Made by a program: the position numbers and the translations under genes
Notes under the pieces: model-generated
Told to the model about the DNA's origin: nothing
What the model saw: the letters and a program-made list of their open reading frames with translations, nothing else
Database searches by the model: none
Shown: in pieces, positions 12,938-15,756 of the stretch
Layout: each line of letters starts with the position of its first letter
Numbering within the stretch: position 1 is the stretch's first letter
DNA from: Arthrobacter sp.
GTDB taxonomy: Bacteria > Actinomycetota > Actinomycetes > Actinomycetales > Micrococcaceae
NCBI GenBank assembly: GCA_031178585.1
Contig: JAPSIT010000035.1
Location: 1 to 15,756, forward strand
Direction: 5' to 3'
DNA: 15,756 nucleotides

Positions 12938-13143
12938 CGGACGAAGAGAACCTACTCCATCTGAAGGACTTGGAGTTTCTGACCGCACACCTTCTACGGG
13001 TATTCACCCCCGATCAGGCCCGGCCCCGGCTGGAGGGCCACAACGCCCATCCCGCGGCGAGACCCATCGACGTGTACCGGATCGAAGGACCGGCCCCGGT
13101 GATCGAGGCCATCCTCGCCCACGAGCAGGGCGCTTTCGCGTAG
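12919..13143 (+). CDS. Orphan MbcA/ParS/Xre antitoxin C-terminal-like protein (DUF2384-like)
   Basis: From the ATG at 12919 (GTG 12904 is an in-frame alternative) the protein is 74 residues. Its C-terminal half reads FTPDQARPRLEGHNAHPAAR, PIDVYRIEGPAPVIEAILAH, then EQGAFA at the very end. The pattern AR.xLxxxN....xRPID....G...V..A......GAFA is that of the toxin-binding domain of MbcA/ParS/Xre antitoxins, which pair with RES-domain toxins that degrade NAD+. The N-terminal DNA-binding part of such antitoxins is missing and no RES gene follows, so it is an orphan or a fragment. The start codon lies inside the broken nuclease sequence, so the true N-terminus may have been lost. Coding is likely; family is a motif-level judgement. 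Confidence 0.45.
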   Translation: MTSTRAPDEENLLHLKDLEFLTAHLLRVFTPDQARPRLEGHNAHPAARPIDVYRIEGPAPVIEAILAHEQGAFA

Positions 13144-13260
13144 TTGATTTTATGCCGCACTCAACAACTGAGGCGATTCATTTTGGCACTGCAGGATGCC
13201 GCCACCCGCCATTGCAGGACAAGAACCCGCAATCTCTATAGCCTTGGGTGTGGAGGGCAT

Positions 13261-13740
13261 ATGACAGTTCACAGCGCTGGCATTCTGCTGTACCGGCGGA
13301 GCCCGGAAGGGCACTTGGAGGTCTGGATCGCTCATAATGGTGGCCCTCACTGGACCGGCATGGACACCCGCGCCTGGACAATTCCAAAGGGAATATACCT
13401 CGACGGGGAGGACCCTTTGGTGGCCGCGCTGCGGGAGTTCGCCGAAGAAATCGGGACGCCGGCGCCGCAGGCGGACTACCTTGAGCTGGGCGCTTTCCGC
13501 CAGCCTTCGAGGAAGGTCATCACCGCTTTTGCCGCCGAATCGGATTTCCGGCCAGAGCACATCACCAGCAACACGTTCCCGCTGGAATGGCCGAAGGGTT
13601 CCGGTGTTGTCCGGGAATTTCCCGAAATCGACGATGCCAGATGGTTCAGAGAGTCCGAGGCCCGCAGCAAACTGGCGAAGGGGCAGGTACCGATCCTCGA
13701 TGCCCTTGCCGAGTACCTCGCGAAGCTGGGCGGGTCCTGA
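13261..13740 (+). CDS. NUDIX hydrolase, predicted NTP pyrophosphohydrolase (COG4119 type)
   Basis: NUDIX enzymes hydrolyse nucleoside diphosphates linked to another group. The 159-residue product has a complete Nudix box: Gly44, five residues, Glu50, seven residues, then REFAEEIGT at 58-66, fitting GX5EX7REUXEEXGU with all metal-binding glutamates present. The N-terminus (SAGILLYRRSPEGHLEVWIA, then HNGGPHWTG and AWTIPKG) and the late block FPLEWPKGSGVVREFPEIDD are typical of the COG4119 group. Its substrate is unknown. The ATG at 13261 is chosen because GGAGG lies just before it and the domain begins there; an in-frame TTG at 13144 would add 39 unlike residues. It appears intact inside the putative island. 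Confidence 0.9.
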   Translation: MTVHSAGILLYRRSPEGHLEVWIAHNGGPHWTGMDTRAWTIPKGIYLDGEDPLVAALREFAEEIGTPAPQADYLELGAFRQPSRKVITAFAAESDFRPEHITSNTFPLEWPKGSGVVREFPEIDDARWFRESEARSKLAKGQVPILDALAEYLAKLGGS

Positions 13741-13786
13741 GTTGACAGGGTCCAGGCAACATCGTGATCCGCCCGCTGGGTAGAAG

Positions 13787-14091
13787 CTAGGACCGCATGG
13801 CGCCGGTGTAGAGCCGTGCCGTGCCGTTCAGCCCGGTGATGGCATCATCGATGGTGCTGCAGATCATCTCGTACTGCACCTCGTCCGGGACGGGCTCCAC
13901 TTCTTTCCTGCGTCCACGAAATTGATGGCTTCCTGCGCCCTGACCTCCAGGATGGCGTCTGCCAAATGCGCCATCCCGTGAAGGTGGGTAATGGCGTGCC
14001 GGATGTGCTCCCGTGCGCCCTCGGGGACGTCGGTCTTCGGCCGGCACTGCCAGTTTCGGTGCGTTCGTCCGCTGCACACGTCCGGCAACAT
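13787..14091 (-). pseudogene. Hypothetical gene with an apparent frameshift
   Basis: From an ATG at 14091 one frame gives RPKTDVPEGAREHIRHAITH then LHGMAHLADAILEVRAQEAI and NFVDAG. After about 13910 the coding character passes to another frame, which reads KEVEPVPDEVQYEMICSTID, DAITGLNGTARLYTGAMRS and stops at 13787. Joined with one frameshift, this is a soluble protein of about 100 residues rich in helices. The start lies four bases after the stop of the gene at 14096-14428, which suggests a two-gene operon. The family is not recognised. A sequencing error near 13900-13925 would also explain the break. Confidence 0.45.
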
Positions 14092-14095
14092 CGAT

Positions 14096-14428
14096 TTAGT
14101 CCATGCCATCGGAGTCAGACCACACGGTGATCTGGACCTGGTCCGAGACGTCCAGGACGGTGCTGGCCGCGAAGGGCTTCTCCCCGGGCGCGTCGTAGGG
14201 CCCGAAGTCCACGGACTCCAGGCCGCTCTCAGAGCACAGCTGCACCAGCTCGGCCACAGGGTCGTCGTCCTCATCGAGGTCGTAGGAGCCGGTGTCCGGT
14301 CGGGCATGTGCATCGCGGACAGTATCGTTGAGGGCGCGGAACACCAGGCCGGGGTCGGTGTTGCTGTGGTGGACCGGCACCGCGGTTTCGAGCGGCTTCA
14401 TCATGCCGGCGACGCGCTCCAGCGTCAT
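14096..14428 (-). CDS. Acidic hypothetical protein
   Basis: The 110-residue protein from the ATG at 14428 starts MTLERVAGMMKPLETAVPVH; in-frame GTG at 14452 and a later Met are alternatives. It is markedly acidic in the middle (SYDLDEDDDPVAELVQL) and ends VSDQVQITVWSDSDGMD. The stretch ESVDFGPYDAPGEKPFAAST followed by VLDVSDQVQITVW looks like beta strands. There is no signal, membrane segment or known domain. No strong ribosome-binding site is seen for any start, so the 5' end could be truncated. It precedes the frameshifted gene by four bases. Confidence 0.55.
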   Translation of the reverse strand: MTLERVAGMMKPLETAVPVHHSNTDPGLVFRALNDTVRDAHARPDTGSYDLDEDDDPVAELVQLCSESGLESVDFGPYDAPGEKPFAASTVLDVSDQVQITVWSDSDGMD

Positions 14429-14494
14429 CGAAACAGAAGTACGAGAACGCACCCAGCATCGCGGCTAAGGAGCCCAGAATTTAGGAGACACGCA

Positions 14495-15295
14495 CTAGGG
14501 GACCCCTGGTGACGTTGTCCCCGGACGGAGGGAACGTGCGCGCTGCGCGGATCTGTGAAATGCCGAAGCGGCGAGCCCTGCCGCCCAAATAAGAGCGGCC
14601 CAGCCGGTGAGTGTGCCGAGGCTTCCCGCATGGTCCGGGTAGATGATGCTCACGGTTCCGAACCATGCAGTGCCTGCGGCGACAAGGAACACCATGAGGC
14701 GCCACCCCGGAAGCCTGAAAGAGAGCATGGCTCCGGCCAAAGGGATCACAAGTGCTGCGGCAGCCTGAATCGGCCAGTGGTCGAATTCATAGGTGAGATC
14801 GACGGGATCCCGTCCCTCCCGCGCTGCCGCGGCCATCTCGGAGGCAAACAAGGCGGCGACTGGAAGGGCGATTATCGATAAGGCAAGCGTGGGCCAGTGG
14901 AACCTGCAGGCCGTCCGCACTACCTCGAGTGCTGCTCTCCGATCGAATAGGAATATAACGGCGGTCGGGGCCAGCAGACCCGCAGTTATCGCCAGGTGTG
15001 TGGGCTGAGCGGACGCTACCGCTGCAGCAAGCACGGCGGTGGCCGCTACAACCGGAAGCAAGGCTGCTGAGACACTCTCAGGTCGCGAACCGAGGACGCA
15101 GAATGGTATCCCGACGAAGAACGTGAACAGGACACCCCACCCCGTCTCCAGCAGGTAGCTCTCGTAGAACTCCGGTCGCGACTGTAAGAACAGCGGAACA
15201 GTCAGGTCCACGAGAGCAAAAAACAGCAGCAATACGAATAGCCCGCTGGTCCAGCCGAGCCACCCGATCGCTGTACGCCGCTCCTCTGCTTTCAT
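14495..15295 (-). CDS. Eight-helix integral membrane protein, function unknown
   Basis: The 266-residue protein from the ATG at 15295 begins MKAEERRTAIGWLGWTSG and contains about eight membrane helices, in order near LFVLLLFFALVDL, GVLFTFFVGIPFCVLG, ALLPVVAATAVLAAAVA, AITAGLLAPTAVIFLF, LALSIIALPVAALFA, AAAALVIPLAGAMLSF, LMVFLVAAGTAWFGT and GWAALIWAAGLAAS. A basic C-terminal tail (HRSAQRARSLRPG) is probably cytoplasmic. GGAGG lies 12 bases before the ATG, rather far; an in-frame TTG 12 codons upstream is less likely. No conserved motif that names a transporter or enzyme is seen. It is the last gene before the right attachment repeat. Confidence 0.7.
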   Translation of the reverse strand: MKAEERRTAIGWLGWTSGLFVLLLFFALVDLTVPLFLQSRPEFYESYLLETGWGVLFTFFVGIPFCVLGSRPESVSAALLPVVAATAVLAAAVASAQPTHLAITAGLLAPTAVIFLFDRRAALEVVRTACRFHWPTLALSIIALPVAALFASEMAAAAREGRDPVDLTYEFDHWPIQAAAALVIPLAGAMLSFRLPGWRLMVFLVAAGTAWFGTVSIIYPDHAGSLGTLTGWAALIWAAGLAASAFHRSAQRARSLRPGTTSPGVP

Positions 15296-15460
15296 GGGGC
15301 AAAGATTCCTCCAGCCGCTCCACGGCGTCAAGAAGTGTCTTCCCTGGCCAGGGCAGCGCGCAAGTCAGCAGCCACTTTTCCGTGGGTCAGAATGGGCCCA
15401 TGCGCGGAAGACACGTGATGTCGAAAGCCACCGGTGATCTCCTGAGCTACTCATGCGGAG

Positions 15461-15474
15461 CCCTTAGCTCCACA
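15461..15474 (+). repeat. Right attachment repeat (attR-like), copy of the tRNA-Ala 3' end
   Basis: CCCTTAGCTCCACA is identical to 7254-7267 in the same orientation. Flanks on both sides differ, so the match is exactly 14 bases. No tRNA can be folded here; only the 3' end is repeated. A chance copy of this particular 14-mer within about 8 kb is very unlikely. Confidence 0.75.
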
Positions 15475-15536
15475 GAATCTGCGCATCCGAACCCATGTCA
15501 TGATGCCTGGGTTTGCGGCGGCTGCGGAACATAAAC

Positions 15537-15574
15537 GAGTACGAGCCTCGTCCTTCGGGACGAGGCTCGGACTC
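15537..15574 (-). terminator. Strong TTCG-loop hairpin beyond the dehydrogenase gene
   Basis: CGAGCCTCGTCC pairs perfectly with GGACGAGGCTCG across a TTCG tetraloop (12 bp), and after one A-G mismatch another four pairs (GAGT/ACTC) extend it. It lies 34 bases past the dehydrogenase stop. On the minus strand it is followed by a T-rich run (GTTTATGT), and on the plus strand by ATTTATT, so it may act in both directions. Confidence 0.8.
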
Positions 15575-15607
15575 ATTTATTCAGGTTACTGTGCGCGCTT
15601 GTCGGGT

Positions 15608-15756
15608 CTAACCGATCGGAGTGGGCGGTTGCTCGCCGCGGAGCACGGCGAGCGTGTTGTCTGCAGCGAGTACTGCCATGGCGGTGCGCGTCTCGACGGT
15701 GGCCGAGCCGAGGTGCGGCACGAGTGTCACATTCTCCAGGTCCAGCAACTCGGGGT
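15608..15756 (-). CDS. D-2-hydroxyacid dehydrogenase, C-terminal end (rest outside window)
   Basis: Only the last 49 codons are in the window. They read PELLDLENVTLVPHLGSATV, ETRTAMAVLAADNTLAVLRG, EQPPTPIG. The PH(L/I)GSAT block contains the catalytic histidine of NAD(P)-dependent D-2-hydroxyacid dehydrogenases, and VETRTAMA...AADN is typical of the glyoxylate/hydroxypyruvate reductase subgroup, which reduces 2-oxoacids. The substrate cannot be told from this end. The stop at 15608-15610 is followed by the terminator hairpin. The gene is core-like and lies outside the putative island. Confidence 0.9.
   Translation of the reverse strand, partial: PELLDLENVTLVPHLGSATVETRTAMAVLAADNTLAVLRGEQPPTPIG

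Larger units (their letters stand above)
15296..15607. other. Right junction of the putative island, no gene seen
   Basis: No open frame with coding character is seen on either strand. The stretch holds the palindrome ATGGGCCCAT near 15395, the attachment repeat at 15461-15474, a 6-bp inverted repeat AACCCA-N12-TGGGTT at 15490-15513, and the terminator hairpin at 15537-15574. Confidence 0.6.

Noticed and set aside
15441..15474. A second, degenerate tRNA gene at the right repeat
   Set aside because: Only the 14 bases matching the tRNA 3' end are present; no D, anticodon or T arm can be folded upstream.
3500..15700. CRISPR array or defence-system operon
   Set aside because: No regularly spaced repeats with unique spacers and no cas, restriction or other complete defence genes are seen; the NUC nuclease and antitoxin-like pieces are fragments.

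Overview
The window is high-GC DNA with GC-rich third codon positions, an actinobacterial gene order and several leaderless-looking genes. It most likely comes from a Micrococcaceae member (Arthrobacter/Pseudarthrobacter type). The phylum is well supported; the genus is inference.

Core left part (1-7265). It opens with the 3' part of a UPF1/Dna2-like superfamily 1 helicase with a Vsr/MTES-like C-terminal domain, overlapped by a short Pro/Ala-rich ORF. On the minus strand follow a CpaB/RcpC-like SAF-domain membrane protein, an FmdB-type zinc-ribbon protein, and 5-formyltetrahydrofolate cyclo-ligase. The plus strand then carries galU, a RimJ-like acetyltransferase and a SepX/GlpR-family divisome membrane protein. 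This order matches the conserved actinobacterial block known from M. tuberculosis (Rv0991c to Rv0996). The zinc-ribbon gene is therefore read as the HrcA-controlled redox chaperone Ruc, and a near-consensus CIRCE operator precedes it. The moeA/glp gene usually found between galU and rimJ is absent. tRNA-Ala(CGC) closes this part.

Putative genomic island (7254-15474). The last 12 bases of the tRNA plus two flanking bases are repeated exactly, in the same orientation, at 15461-15474. Such a repeat is the normal trace of integration into a tRNA 3' end and defines about 8.2 kb. No integrase remains. Inside are an IS-end-like repeat, a frameshifted helicase-associated-domain remnant and an unrecognised decayed minus-strand gene. 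An apparently intact formamide cassette follows (amiS-fmdB-fmdA: amide/urea channel, zinc ribbon, formamidase) with its own promoter, operator-like repeat and a tandem repeat in the leader. Beyond it lie a small hypothetical gene, two related membrane microproteins, another small hypothetical gene, a DNA/RNA non-specific endonuclease pseudogene broken at its catalytic motif, an orphan MbcA/ParS-like antitoxin domain and an intact NUDIX hydrolase. Two minus-strand hypothetical genes (one frameshifted) and an eight-helix membrane protein complete it.

Core right part (15475-15756). A strong TTCG-loop terminator hairpin lies beyond the C-terminal end of a D-2-hydroxyacid dehydrogenase, which runs off the window on the minus strand.

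Overall, a conserved folate/cell-envelope/division block flanks a decaying tRNA-targeted island whose only obvious metabolic cargo is amide uptake and hydrolysis.
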